Shown here: positions 10,451 to 19,597 of the stretch, one piece after another
Numbering within the stretch: position 1 is the stretch's first letter
Layout: each line of letters starts with the position of its first letter
NCBI GenBank assembly: GCA_040388375.1
Contig: JAZKBU010000004.1
Location: forward strand, 1-64,000
DNA from: Bacteroidota bacterium
GTDB lineage: Bacteria > Bacteroidota > Bacteroidia > UKL13-3
Direction: 5' to 3'
DNA length: 64,000 nucleotides
The notes under the pieces: generated by a model
Database searches by the model: none
What the model was told of the DNA's origin: nothing
What the model saw: only the letters and a program-made list of their open reading frames with translations
Translations under genes and position numbers: made by a program

Positions 10451-11977
10451 TTATAAAGAAACGCTGTGACCCTGCATACCTAATATTTCTTCCACAATAT
10501 CTCGGTGGTTACTTAAGCGGGGAACTTTGTGCTGCCCTCCTAATTTTTGTTTATATTTAAGCCAATTATTAAACGCTCCTCTTGGTAAGCAATTGATTTT
10601 AGGCATTTGCATTGCCATATCTTTATATCGTTTGGCTTCGTAATCACTGTTTAACTCTTTCAAATAGTTATCTAAATAGCTCGAAAACTCATCAATATTT
10701 GCCGGTGCTTTGTCAAACTCTATTAACCATTCGTGCCCACCTTTCTGGTTATCGTCAAAGTAAATAGGTGCTGCTGTATAATCAACTATATGTGCATCTA
10801 ACTCATGGCATGCTTTGCTAATAGCGGAGTCTGCATTCTCTATCATTAATTCTTCGCCAAAGGCATTGATAAAATGTTTGGTGCGGCCTGTAATTTTAAA
10901 TTTATATGGTTTGGTAGAAGTAAACTTAATGGTATCGCCAACTATATAACGCCATAAACCTGCATTGGTGGTTATAACCAACGCATAATTTTCATTCATG
11001 CTTACTTCGCCTATGCTTACTGTTTTAGGTTGTTCTTTGCCATATTCGCTCATAGGCATAAACTCAAAAAACACCCCGTAATCAAGCATCAATAGCATAT
11101 CGTCACGTTTCAAATCATCCTGAATACCAAAAAAGCCTTCTGAGGCATTGTAGGTTTCTAAATAATTAAGCTGGCTGTTGTTGATTAACTTTTTAAATTT
11201 TTGCTTATAGGGAGTAAAGCTTACTCCACCATGAATATATAATTCTAAATTAGGCCAAATATCTGTTAAACAATTTTTACCAGTTATCTCATATAACTTT
11301 TCTATTAGTACGATTGTCCATGTAGGAACACCTGACATATTGGTTACGTTTTCGCTTAAAGTAGCTCTTGCCATTTTCTCTACTTTTTCGTCCCAATTAT
11401 TCATTAATGCTATAGCCAATTCAGGAGTACGTAAATAATGTGCCCAAAAGGGCATGTTCTGCATCATGACGGCTGATAAATCGCCATAAAAACTTTCTTC
11501 GTTTAATTTATTTACATTGTTACTTCCACCTATTACCAAACCTTTTCCATCAAACAAATTGCTATCGGGGTTTTGTAATAAATAAAACAGTAAAGCATCT
11601 TTACCTCCTTGAAAATGGCACTCGTCTAAACTTTCATAAGTAACGGGAATAAATTTACTTTTATCGCTTGTTGTGCCTGATGATTTTGCAAACCAACGGG
11701 TATCGCTGGGCCATACTACATTTTGTTTGCCATTTAATATTTCGTCAATATACGGTTTAAAACCATCGTAGTTGGTAATGGGAACTTGCTTCTGGAAATC
11801 GTCAAAATTACGAATGGTCTTAAAATTGTGCCTGATACCAAAAAAAGTATCTTCTGCCTGGTTTAACAAACTCATTAATTGTTCTTCCTGCACAGCATGA
11901 GGATCAAGCATTATTCTATCAATAAACGGAACCCGCTTTTTTAAGTACCAGCTTACTAATGAATTTACTATCGGCAT
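10451..11977 (-). CDS. GH3 auxin-responsive-promoter family acyl-adenylating enzyme
   Basis: A 508-residue protein of the GH3 family, part of the ANL adenylating superfamily. Plant members join amino acids to jasmonate or auxin; bacterial roles are mostly unknown. The ATP-binding P-loop-like segment is FAKSSGTTSDKSKFIPVT near residues 92-109. ETYNASEGFFGIQ near 276-288 matches the second adenylate motif, and LWRYIVGDTIKFT with KITGRTKHFINAFGEEL near 340-375 matches the hinge region. No carrier protein or amino acid pathway gene lies beside it, so the substrate cannot be assigned. Confidence 0.88.
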   Translation of the reverse strand: MPIVNSLVSWYLKKRVPFIDRIMLDPHAVQEEQLMSLLNQAEDTFFGIRHNFKTIRNFDDFQKQVPITNYDGFKPYIDEILNGKQNVVWPSDTRWFAKSSGTTSDKSKFIPVTYESLDECHFQGGKDALLFYLLQNPDSNLFDGKGLVIGGSNNVNKLNEESFYGDLSAVMMQNMPFWAHYLRTPELAIALMNNWDEKVEKMARATLSENVTNMSGVPTWTIVLIEKLYEITGKNCLTDIWPNLELYIHGGVSFTPYKQKFKKLINNSQLNYLETYNASEGFFGIQDDLKRDDMLLMLDYGVFFEFMPMSEYGKEQPKTVSIGEVSMNENYALVITTNAGLWRYIVGDTIKFTSTKPYKFKITGRTKHFINAFGEELMIENADSAISKACHELDAHIVDYTAAPIYFDDNQKGGHEWLIEFDKAPANIDEFSSYLDNYLKELNSDYEAKRYKDMAMQMPKINCLPRGAFNNWLKYKQKLGGQHKVPRLSNHRDIVEEILGMQGHSVSL

Positions 11978-12063
11978 GAAGCAATTTTACTCAAAAAAAA
12001 TCACAATTCGTAATCTAAAAACAGGAAGCATGATTTACCTAGTATTAAACCAACTAACCTAAC

Positions 12064-12093
12064 AAAAAAAACCTGCTTTTAAGCAGGCTTTTT
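12064..12093 (-). terminator. Terminator downstream of the phosphohexomutase gene
   Basis: A hairpin CCTGCTT/AAGCAGG with a 2-base TT centre (12072-12087). A-rich and T-rich flanks on both sides make it functional on the minus strand, where it ends the phosphohexomutase transcript 30 bases after its stop. Confidence 0.82.
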
Positions 12094-12122
12094 CACTATT
12101 ATTTGAATACTTAAACTATTTG

Positions 12123-13526
12123 TTAAGCCAACAATACTGTTTTGGTTGCTTCTAAAATAGCTGTAGCTTTTTCATTGGTACTTGACTCGCTATACACACG
12201 CAATACGGGTTCAGTTCCGCTTGCACGAATCATAACCCATTCGCCATTTCCTAAATGGAATTTGAAACCATCTAAATCTTCTGTTTTTTCTATTTTATAA
12301 GCACCAAACTGGGTGTATTTACCTGCTTTGCAATTGGCTAATACTTTTTGTTTAATTTCTTCGGTAATATGTAAATCAATTCTGCCCATAGCAAAACTTC
12401 CTACTACATCATACACTTCCTGAATCAATTCATCTAAGCTTTTACCTGTTTTAGCCATAAACTCCCAAAGGGTTAAACCAATCCAAATACCATCGCGTTC
12501 CGGAATAAATCCTTTAATAGCTATTCCTCCACTTTCTTCGCCACCTACCAATACATTTTCGGTAACCATTTTTTCGCAAATGTATTTAAAACCAATTTTG
12601 GTTATTTCTATCGGTAATCCGTACGCTTCGGCCAGTTTAGTAATTTTTGAAGTAGCGCTGAAAGTAGTAATTACTTTACCATCCATGCCTTTGTACTTGT
12701 GTAAATAATGCACCAATAAAAGTATGATGTGATGCGAATCAACAAACTCTCCTTTTTTATTGTATAAACCTATTCTATCAGCATCGCCATCGGTTACCAA
12801 ACCGCAATCTATCTCTTCGCTGATACGTATTAACTCACTAAACTCTGTCAGGTTTTTATGAATAGGCTCCGGTGCCTGCCCGTCAAAACCCGGGTTGTAC
12901 TCGCAATGCAACATAGTAATATCAGGAAAAACCCTGCGCATTACATTTTGTCCTGCGCCATACATAGCATCGTAAGCAAACTCAAACTTACTTTCTTTTA
13001 TAATTTTTAAATCAAATTTGCTTTCTACTTCATCCACATACATGGTTTCTAAATCAGTATAACTAACCATGCCTTCTGCAACTAAAATGTCTATATTTTT
13101 TAAGGTTAAAGAAACAGTTGAAGGAATAGCATTTTCTACTGCATCTATTACCGCTGGACTACTTGGCCCACCGTAATGTGCTTTTAATTTAAACCCATTA
13201 TATGCCGGTGGGTTATGGCTTGCTGTAATAATTACGCCCAATGCAGCACCTTGTTTTACGGCACCTAAACTAATCATAGGGGTGCTTACAAAACCTTTAG
13301 CCATAATTACTTTTATGCCATTGGCACATAAAACTTTGGCTGTAGTTTCTGCAAACAACTCGCCTGCAAAACGGCAATCGTGACCTAAAACTACTTTTAA
13401 ATTATTGGCAAAATTTGCTTTCACATAATCAGCTGTTCCTTGCGCTACACGTTTTACATTTTCTACAGTAAATTCATCGGCTATAATTCCACGCCAACCG
13501 TCAGTTCCAAATTTTATTACGTACAT
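12123..13526 (-). CDS. Phosphoglucomutase/phosphomannomutase family protein
   Basis: An alpha-D-phosphohexomutase of 467 residues, interconverting hexose 1- and 6-phosphates for glycogen, nucleotide sugars or LPS. The fold starts with FGTDGWRG (6-13). The phosphoserine loop is TASHNPP (Ser103), the metal loop DGDAD (246-250), the sugar-specificity loop GGEESGG (328-334) and the phosphate loop RASGTEP near 436. GEESGG fits glucose/mannose enzymes; phosphoglucosamine mutase (GlmM) is less likely. The start MYVIKFGTDGW was chosen because every family member begins close to FGTDG; a 32-residue extension upstream is hydrophobic and unlikely. Confidence 0.92.
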   Translation of the reverse strand: MYVIKFGTDGWRGIIADEFTVENVKRVAQGTADYVKANFANNLKVVLGHDCRFAGELFAETTAKVLCANGIKVIMAKGFVSTPMISLGAVKQGAALGVIITASHNPPAYNGFKLKAHYGGPSSPAVIDAVENAIPSTVSLTLKNIDILVAEGMVSYTDLETMYVDEVESKFDLKIIKESKFEFAYDAMYGAGQNVMRRVFPDITMLHCEYNPGFDGQAPEPIHKNLTEFSELIRISEEIDCGLVTDGDADRIGLYNKKGEFVDSHHIILLLVHYLHKYKGMDGKVITTFSATSKITKLAEAYGLPIEITKIGFKYICEKMVTENVLVGGEESGGIAIKGFIPERDGIWIGLTLWEFMAKTGKSLDELIQEVYDVVGSFAMGRIDLHITEEIKQKVLANCKAGKYTQFGAYKIEKTEDLDGFKFHLGNGEWVMIRASGTEPVLRVYSESSTNEKATAILEATKTVLLA

Positions 13527-13700
13527 AATTTTTATAATATAATGCTGCAAAAAAGTAAAAATAATACAAAGTGTGGCTATAGGGTATCTATTATTTTTAC
13601 AACATTGTCTATTTTGTAACAATTTTTATCTAACATATAATTTCAGTAGCACCTAAGTATTATTTGTTTCAAATAGGTGTAATAAATAAATTCTCTTGGC

Positions 13701-13735
13701 AAAAACCAAAACCTTTCACTTATGTTTGGTTTTTT
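13701..13735 (+). promoter_or_regulatory. Terminator-like hairpin directly before idi
   Basis: AAAAACCAAA (13701-13710) pairs with TTTGGTTTTT (13725-13734) around a 14-base loop, and the last T run ends three bases before the idi ATG. It may be an attenuator, a terminator protecting idi from upstream transcription, or an mRNA start-site structure. Confidence 0.4.
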
Positions 13736-13737
13736 AA

Positions 13738-14256
13738 ATGGCATTAGAGTACGTAATTTTAGTAGACGAAAACGACCGGGAAACAGGTTTAATGGAAAAA
13801 CAGGAGGCGCACGAAAAAGGTTTGTTGCACCGTGCCTTTTCTGTTTTTATATTTAACCATAAAAACGAGTTGCTGTTGCAACAACGTGCGCTCCACAAAT
13901 ACCATAGTGCCGGCCTTTGGACTAATACCTGTTGTAGCCATCCGCGGGCGGGAGAAAATATTGAACAGGCCGCTCACCGCAGATTACAGGAAGAAATGGG
14001 GTTTGATTGCGAATTGCATACAAAAACAAGTTTTATTTACAAAGCATCATTCGAAAATGGCTTAACCGAACATGAGTTTGACCATATTTTAGTAGGCCAA
14101 TACAACCAAGCCATAAACATTAACCCACAAGAAGTGGCTGCTTATAAATGGGTTAACACAGAATGGCTAAAAACCGACCTGTTACAAAACCCTGAAAACT
14201 ACACTGCTTGGTTTACCATTATTGCTGAAAAATTCTGGGAAATAGTTAACCAATAA
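13738..14256 (+). CDS. idi: Isopentenyl-diphosphate delta-isomerase, type I
   Basis: A Nudix-fold enzyme of 172 residues that interconverts IPP and DMAPP. The metal/catalytic signature is conserved: His25, His31, TNTCCSHP with catalytic Cys66, the Nudix-like REx-type helix RRLQEEMGF (81-89), and EHEFDH with Glu111/Glu113. The length matches E. coli Idi. It lies 118 bases upstream of uppS on the same strand, so precursor supply and the polyprenyl synthase are adjacent. The ATG at 13738 immediately follows an unusual hairpin. Confidence 0.94.
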   Translation: MALEYVILVDENDRETGLMEKQEAHEKGLLHRAFSVFIFNHKNELLLQQRALHKYHSAGLWTNTCCSHPRAGENIEQAAHRRLQEEMGFDCELHTKTSFIYKASFENGLTEHEFDHILVGQYNQAININPQEVAAYKWVNTEWLKTDLLQNPENYTAWFTIIAEKFWEIVNQ

Positions 14257-14374
14257 CATTTATTGCCAAGTAGTTAAAATTAAACCATATTAGTGTAATA
14301 CTTACGCTTAAGCAAAAACATCCTTTTCCATTCCAACATTTTCGTTATTTTCGTCCGATTTTGCTAAAAACAAC

Positions 14375-15118
14375 ATGTCCGACAAAAATAAAATAGATAC
14401 CAAAAAACTGCCTCAACACATAGCTATTATAATGGATGGAAATGGGCGTTGGGCCAAGGGTTTTGGTAAATTTAGAATTTTTGGCCATCAAAATGGAGTT
14501 ACTGCTGTGCGTGAAAGTACAGAAGCTGCGGCAGAGCTTGGTATTAAATATTTAACGCTTTATGCGTTTAGCACTGAAAACTGGAGCCGTCCGCAAGCCG
14601 AAGTAATGGCATTAATGGAACTGTTAGTAAATACCATTAAAAAGGAAACAGCTACTTTACAAAAAAATAATATTCGCCTGGCTTTTATTGGAAATATGAG
14701 TGATTTACCTCCAAAATGCCAAACACAACTATTAGAAACCATAGATGCAACCAAAGATAACACAGGGCTGACTTTAGTGCTGGCACTAAGTTATAGCGCT
14801 AAGTGGGATATGGTAAATGCAGTAAAAAAGATAGCCGAAAAAGTAAAAAATAATACGCTTCGTATTGACGAAATAAATGATCAGGTAATTGACAATCATT
14901 TATCGACCAATGGAATGCCACATCCTGATTTAATGATTAGAACAAGTGGAGAACAACGTATTAGCAATTTTTTACTTTGGGAGTTGGCTTATGCTGAACT
15001 CTATTTTACTGAGAAATTGTGGCCTGATTTTACACGTGAAGATTTTTACAAAGCAATTGTTGATTTTCAAAACAGAGAAAGGCGCTTTGGAAAAACAACA
15101 GAACAAATTAGTAACTAA
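14375..15118 (+). CDS. uppS: Isoprenyl transferase (undecaprenyl diphosphate synthase)
   Basis: A cis-prenyltransferase of 247 residues that builds the C55 lipid carrier for peptidoglycan and O-antigen. It shows IIMDGNGRWAKG with catalytic Asp21, the LYAFSTENWSRP motif near residues 65-76, and DLMIRTSGEQRISNFLLWELAYAE near 190-213. The first of these binds the diphosphate and the last is the C-terminal family signature. A TATTTTCG box at 14346-14353 may be its -7 element. It leads the conserved uppS-bamA-ompH-ompH block, with bamA 26 bases downstream. Confidence 0.95.
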   Translation: MSDKNKIDTKKLPQHIAIIMDGNGRWAKGFGKFRIFGHQNGVTAVRESTEAAAELGIKYLTLYAFSTENWSRPQAEVMALMELLVNTIKKETATLQKNNIRLAFIGNMSDLPPKCQTQLLETIDATKDNTGLTLVLALSYSAKWDMVNAVKKIAEKVKNNTLRIDEINDQVIDNHLSTNGMPHPDLMIRTSGEQRISNFLLWELAYAELYFTEKLWPDFTREDFYKAIVDFQNRERRFGKTTEQISN

Positions 15119-15144
15119 AGGATTCATTATTTCGTACTAGACGC

Positions 15145-17664
15145 ATGACAAAGAAAATTGCACTTATTGCATATATATTTTTAAGTTTAACCAATACCTT
15201 ATTTGCCCAATCAGACAGCACTAATAAATACGCTGTGATTGATTACAATGCATCTAAAACGTATATAGTGGCCGGCTTTGAAATAACGGGTACGAGTTAT
15301 TACGACAAATCGGTTATTCAGGTTATTGCCGGTATTTCGTTAGGCCAAAAAATAAAAATCCCATCGGATGATGTGACCAAAGCCATTAGTTCACTTTGGA
15401 AGCAAAAACTTTTTGATGATGTTAAAATAAAAATCCAAAAAATTGAAGACGACAGAATTTGGCTTGAATTGGTTTTAAAAGAAAAGCCCCGTTTGTCAAC
15501 CTTTAGTATTACAGGTATTAGAAAAGGGAAGGCTGAAGATTTAAGTGACGAATTATCTATTAAATCAGGGCAAATAATAAACGAAAACTTATTGGTTACT
15601 TTAGACCGTGAAATTAAAAAGTTTTATGCTGACAAAGGCCGCTCGGACACAAAAGTAAAATTTGATTTGGTTGAATACAATCCAATAAAAAACACCAATA
15701 AGTTAAAGATATATGTAACGCCCGGCCCAAAAATAAAAATCGAAAACATTGAATTTGTTGGCAACAAAGCACTAACAGACAGACAACTGCGTGCCCAGAT
15801 GAAAGAAACAAAATGGAAACGCAGGTTATTTGCCAAATCAAAATTTATTGATGAAAACTACACTGATGACAAACAAAAAATTATTGAAAAATATTTAAGT
15901 TTAGGTTATAGGGATATTCAAATAACATCTGATTCTATCTGGCGGGGAAAAAGTCAAAATGTAAATATTAAAATAAATATCAATGAAGGAGCTAAATACT
16001 ATTTCAGAAATATTAAGTTTATAGGGAACTCTAAGTACAAAGATGAAGAATTGAGTCGTGTACTGAATATAAAACGTGGCGATATTTACGACCAAACCTT
16101 ATTGGATCAACGTTTAAATATGAGCCAGCAAGGGCTTGACATCAGTACTTTGTATATGGATGACGGGTATTTGTTTTTTAGGGTAGAGCCTGTTGAAGTA
16201 TTGATTGAAAATGACAGCATTGACCTTGAAATTAGAATTAGTGAAGGTGAGCAGGCTCGCATAAACAAGGTAACTGTAAAAGGAAATACCAAAACCAGCG
16301 ACCACGTTATTTTACGTGAATTACGTACTAAACCAGGCCAATTATTTAGTAGAACTGATATAACAAGAAGTTTACGTGAATTAAGTCAAATTGGTTATTT
16401 TAACCCGGAAGCATTGGGTGTAAATCCGGTGCCAAACCCTAATACGGGTACGGTTGATATTGAATATAAAGTAGAAGAGCGTGCCAATGACCAAATAGAA
16501 CTTTCAGGAGGCTGGGGAGCCGGGATGATTATAGGAACTTTGGGTTTAACCATTAATAATTTTTCAGCACGTAAGGCTACTAAAGCTAGTGCATGGAACC
16601 CTATACCTAGTGGAGACGGACAACGTATTTCATTAAGGGCTCAAACCAATGGAACTTATTATCAATCATATTCAGCCTCGTTTACGGAGCCTTGGTTGGG
16701 TGGCAAAAAACCAAATGCATTGAGTGTTTCTGTTTTCCATTCGCGCCAAAGTAATGGTTACAGCAGCGAAGACGAGCGCAGAACCGGGTTATATACTACC
16801 GGATTAACGGTTGGATTAGGAAAAAGATTAAAATGGCCTGACGATTATTTTATTTTACAATACCAAGCCAGCTTCCAGCAATATGACCACCAATACAGTA
16901 AAGCCGGCTTGCCTTATATATCATCTATTGGCGAAGGCATTTCAAACAATTTAAGTTTTAAAATGGTTTTGGGTAGAAACTCAACTGACCAAATCATTTA
17001 CCCTCGTTCGGGTTCTAATATTTCTTTGTCGCTTCAATTTACCCCACCATACTCGTTGTTTAGTAATACCGACTATTCTCAAGTACAGGAAAGTGAAAAA
17101 ATGCGTTGGCTTGAATTCCATAAATGGAAGTTTGATGCTTCTTTCTTCAATAGAATTTTTGGCGATTTGGTTTTAATGACGCGAATAAACTTTGGAGCCA
17201 TTGGTTATTACAACAGTACACTTGGTGTAACCCCCTTTGAAAGATTTTGGGTGGGTGGTGCCGGTCTTACCGGATTTAACCTTGATGGTAGGGAGCTGAT
17301 TGCTTTACGTGGATACCAGGACAATACATTAACACCTTTGTATAATGATCCACGCACAGGTCAAATTGCACCAAAAGGAGCAACCGTTTACAATAGATAC
17401 ACCATGGAGTTGCGTTACCCTATTTCATTAAACCCTCAAGCTACTGTGTTTCCATTGGTATTTGCCGAGGCAGGAAATGCACAATTGGAATTCAGGGATT
17501 TTAACCCCTTTAAGTTGTACAGAAGTTATGGAATGGGTGTTCGTATATTCTTACCTATGTTTGGTATGATTGGACTTGACTACGGATGGGGAATTGATGA
17601 TGTGCCTTTACGCCAAGGTGTAAACGGAGGTAATTTCCACTTCTTAATTGGACAGCAGTTTTAA
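15145..17664 (+). CDS. bamA: Outer membrane protein assembly factor BamA
   Basis: An Omp85-family protein of 839 residues that inserts beta-barrel proteins into the outer membrane. The signal peptide ends TLFAQ (residue 22). Five POTRA-type repeats follow up to about residue 440, seen as recurring 'I.....V.GN..... L...' blocks such as NIEFVGNKALTDRQL, NIKFIGNSKYKDEEL and KVTVKGNTKTSDHVILRE. The C-terminal half is a 16-strand-type barrel rich in alternating aromatic residues, with a GLTGFNLDGRELIALRGY segment matching the VRGF/LRGY lid motif and a terminal Phe in GQQF. A cleft of lipid-flippase genes is absent; the partner chaperones follow directly. Confidence 0.96.
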   Translation: MTKKIALIAYIFLSLTNTLFAQSDSTNKYAVIDYNASKTYIVAGFEITGTSYYDKSVIQVIAGISLGQKIKIPSDDVTKAISSLWKQKLFDDVKIKIQKIEDDRIWLELVLKEKPRLSTFSITGIRKGKAEDLSDELSIKSGQIINENLLVTLDREIKKFYADKGRSDTKVKFDLVEYNPIKNTNKLKIYVTPGPKIKIENIEFVGNKALTDRQLRAQMKETKWKRRLFAKSKFIDENYTDDKQKIIEKYLSLGYRDIQITSDSIWRGKSQNVNIKININEGAKYYFRNIKFIGNSKYKDEELSRVLNIKRGDIYDQTLLDQRLNMSQQGLDISTLYMDDGYLFFRVEPVEVLIENDSIDLEIRISEGEQARINKVTVKGNTKTSDHVILRELRTKPGQLFSRTDITRSLRELSQIGYFNPEALGVNPVPNPNTGTVDIEYKVEERANDQIELSGGWGAGMIIGTLGLTINNFSARKATKASAWNPIPSGDGQRISLRAQTNGTYYQSYSASFTEPWLGGKKPNALSVSVFHSRQSNGYSSEDERRTGLYTTGLTVGLGKRLKWPDDYFILQYQASFQQYDHQYSKAGLPYISSIGEGISNNLSFKMVLGRNSTDQIIYPRSGSNISLSLQFTPPYSLFSNTDYSQVQESEKMRWLEFHKWKFDASFFNRIFGDLVLMTRINFGAIGYYNSTLGVTPFERFWVGGAGLTGFNLDGRELIALRGYQDNTLTPLYNDPRTGQIAPKGATVYNRYTMELRYPISLNPQATVFPLVFAEAGNAQLEFRDFNPFKLYRSYGMGVRIFLPMFGMIGLDYGWGIDDVPLRQGVNGGNFHFLIGQQF

Positions 17665-17713
17665 ATTTATATATTGGTACACTAAAAATTTTAAAAAGCA
17701 GTTTTAAATTATC

Positions 17714-18292
17714 ATGAAAAAAATAATTATTCTTATTGCTGTATTATTAACCTTAGGCGCTTCTAAAGCGGTAGCTCAAAAATTTGCCTACGTTGATACG
17801 GAATATATACTGGATTTAATTCCTGAATACCGCTCTGCTCAAAAACAATTGGATGCGTTAAGTGAAGAATGGCAAAAAGAGATGGAGCGTAAAATGGCCG
17901 AATTGGAAAAAGCTGAAAAAGAATTTGCTGCTGAGCAAATTTTGATGAGCGATGAAATGAAGAAAAAACGCGTTGAAGAGTTAAAGCAAAAACAAGAAGA
18001 ATTAAGGGACTATAGAAATAAAAAATTTGGTTTTGAAGGGGAATTATTCAAAAAAAGACAAGAGTTAGTTAAACCCATTCAAGATAAAGTTTTTGATGCT
18101 ATACAAAAATTAGCAAAAGCTCGTGCTTATGACTTTATATTTGCAAAAGGTGGCGAAGTAGTAATGCTTTACACCAATGCTAAATACGATATGAGCAATG
18201 ACGTATTGTTTGAACTTGGCATAGCAATTGATAAAAGCACTAAACCAAAACAAAATAATCCTGACCCAAGTAATACTGGGACAAAACCTTAA
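17714..18292 (+). CDS. OmpH/Skp-family periplasmic chaperone, copy 1
   Basis: A 192-residue protein: signal peptide ending KAVAQ (about residue 22), a short KFAYVDTEYIL strand, a long charged coiled coil (residues 40-125) and a return segment ending in YDFIFAKGGEVVMLYTNAKYDMS. This is the Skp/OmpH layout; trimers hold unfolded outer membrane proteins and pass them to BamA. A low-complexity tail of Lys, Pro and Asn follows. It sits 49 bases after bamA and 27 bases before a second copy, consistent with one transcript. Confidence 0.9.
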   Translation: MKKIIILIAVLLTLGASKAVAQKFAYVDTEYILDLIPEYRSAQKQLDALSEEWQKEMERKMAELEKAEKEFAAEQILMSDEMKKKRVEELKQKQEELRDYRNKKFGFEGELFKKRQELVKPIQDKVFDAIQKLAKARAYDFIFAKGGEVVMLYTNAKYDMSNDVLFELGIAIDKSTKPKQNNPDPSNTGTKP

Positions 18293-18319
18293 AACAAAAA
18301 TTAAAATAAATAAACACGA

Positions 18320-18874
18320 ATGAACAGAATGATCAGAAAATTTGCATTGGCAATGGTATTTGCACTTTGCGGTGGAGTATTTGTTGCAAATGCTCAAAAG
18401 TTGGGTTATGTAGACTTACAAGAAATTATGGTTGCTATGCCGGAATACAAAAAGGCTAACAGCGATATGGAAAAATACCAAAAACAATTGGAAGATGATT
18501 TGGCTAAACTACAACAAGAGTTTAAAACCAAATACGAAGACTACGAAAAAAATACACCAACAACTCCAACTATGCGTGAATTCAAGGAAAAAGAATTACG
18601 CGATTTACAAGCTCGTATCCAAGAGTTTCAACAATCAGCAGTAGAAGAAAGCAGAAAAAAAGAAGCTGATTTGTTAAAACCAATTGTAGAAAAAGCAAAA
18701 CAAGCTATTGCTCAGGTTGCTAAAGATGCCGGTTACACTTATGTTTTTGATAGCAATACTGCAGGTATGTTATATAAACCTGAAGGCGATAACATTACTG
18801 ATTCAGTTAAAAAGAAATTAGGTATTGTAGATGCTCCTCCAACAGCTCCAAAGCCAACTGCACCTAAAAAATAA
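18320..18874 (+). CDS. OmpH/Skp-family periplasmic chaperone, copy 2
   Basis: A paralogue of the preceding gene, 184 residues. The signal peptide ends VANAQ; KLGYVDLQEIMVAMPEYKKA starts the fold, a coiled coil spans about residues 50-120, and AGYTYVFDSNTAGMLYKPEGDNIT closes it. The tail is rich in Pro, Ala, Thr and Lys. The sequences diverge except at the YVD start and the (Y/F)xF(D/A) return strand, so this is an old duplication. The strong terminator at 18894 ends the block. Confidence 0.9.
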   Translation: MNRMIRKFALAMVFALCGGVFVANAQKLGYVDLQEIMVAMPEYKKANSDMEKYQKQLEDDLAKLQQEFKTKYEDYEKNTPTTPTMREFKEKELRDLQARIQEFQQSAVEESRKKEADLLKPIVEKAKQAIAQVAKDAGYTYVFDSNTAGMLYKPEGDNITDSVKKKLGIVDAPPTAPKPTAPKK

Positions 18875-18893
18875 TTAATATTTTTAGCTTAAC

Positions 18894-18930
18894 AAAAAAG
18901 CCAGTGTTCAATTGAACACTGGCTTTTTTT
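18894..18930. terminator. Strong bidirectional terminator
   Basis: A perfect palindrome with arms AAAAAAGCCAGTGTTCAA and its complement, ending in seven Ts. It ends the uppS-bamA-ompH block on the plus strand and, because of the A tract on the other side, also the ribH-side transcript on the minus strand. Confidence 0.93.
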
Positions 18931-18932
18931 AT

Positions 18933-19037
18933 TTATTGATTATCTTCTTTGTCTCCATTCCGCTTGGAATACTTTTTAAATAGTAAATACATACCTAAAA
19001 ATACGGAAACAAATACAAATGCAAAAAAATAACTCAT
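18933..19037 (-). CDS. Candidate 34-residue single-span membrane protein
   Basis: A short open frame with an ATG at 19035-19037, starting 11 bases after the ribH stop on the same strand and ending at the edge of the shared terminator. The product begins MSYFFAFVFVSVFLGMYLLF, one clean membrane helix, then KKYSKRNGDKEDNQ, a charged cytoplasmic tail. Position, topology with positive charges just after the helix, and fit between ribH and terminator argue for a real small gene. No family is recognised, and chance cannot be excluded at this length. Confidence 0.5.
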   Translation of the reverse strand: MSYFFAFVFVSVFLGMYLLFKKYSKRNGDKEDNQ

Positions 19038-19048
19038 ACGTTTTTTAA

Positions 19049-19540
19049 TTAACTTAACTCTTGTTGTAAAGCAACCATTTTTAAAGCTGTTTCAGCAGCT
19101 TCAATTCCTTTATTGCCATGTTTACCTCCACAGCGTTCCTGCGCTTGTTTGAGGTTGTCAGTAGTAAGTACACCAAAAACTACCGGTTTATTACTTTGCA
19201 AGCCAACTTGCATAATTCCATGTGCACAAGCATCACTGATAAAATCAAAATGTGGTGTATCGCCTTTTATTACACAACCTAATGTAATTACTGCATCAAA
19301 CTTTTTATTGTTTGCAAGCCATTGCGCACCTAAAGCCAATTCATAGGCTCCGGGGACATAGCTAATTAATATATTTTTGTCTTTAACACCCATTTCGGTC
19401 AAAAAAGCTATTGCTCCATCTCTTAATGCAAATGTTATTTCACTATTCCATTCAGCTACTACTAAAGCTATTTTAAACTTTCCGTACGCCTCGTTTGTTT
19501 TTATACTGGTATTTGATAAATTTTTTAAATGACTAGCCAT
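19049..19540 (-). CDS. ribH: 6,7-dimethyl-8-ribityllumazine synthase
   Basis: The penultimate enzyme of riboflavin synthesis, condensing the ribityl-aminopyrimidine with dihydroxybutanone phosphate. The protein has 163 residues. Signatures are VAEWNSEIT near residues 28-36, SYVPGAYELALGAQWLA near 63-79 and ITLGCVIKGDTPHFDFISDACAHG near 85-108, which contains the catalytic His. The ATG at 19540 is preferred because a longer in-frame start at 19573 lies within the terminator hairpin of the upstream gene. Other rib genes are not in the window. Confidence 0.95.
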   Translation of the reverse strand: MASHLKNLSNTSIKTNEAYGKFKIALVVAEWNSEITFALRDGAIAFLTEMGVKDKNILISYVPGAYELALGAQWLANNKKFDAVITLGCVIKGDTPHFDFISDACAHGIMQVGLQSNKPVVFGVLTTDNLKQAQERCGGKHGNKGIEAAETALKMVALQQELS

Positions 19541-19561
19541 GCTGTTTTTTATTTTATAAAA

Positions 19562-19587
19562 AAAGCCAAACAAATTGCTTGGCTTTG
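19562..19587 (-). terminator. Terminator between the TPR gene and ribH
   Basis: Arms AAAGCCAA/TTGGCTTT around a 9-base loop, followed on the minus strand by seven Ts. It sits 11 bases after the TPR stop and just upstream of the ribH ATG, so ribH may rely on read-through or on its own promoter. Confidence 0.75.
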
Positions 19588-19597
19588 TAAATACTAT

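Noticed and set aside
17714-18874. Two ompH genes as a recent tandem duplication
   Set aside because: The proteins share only fold landmarks; this is an old paralogue pair usual in the phylum.
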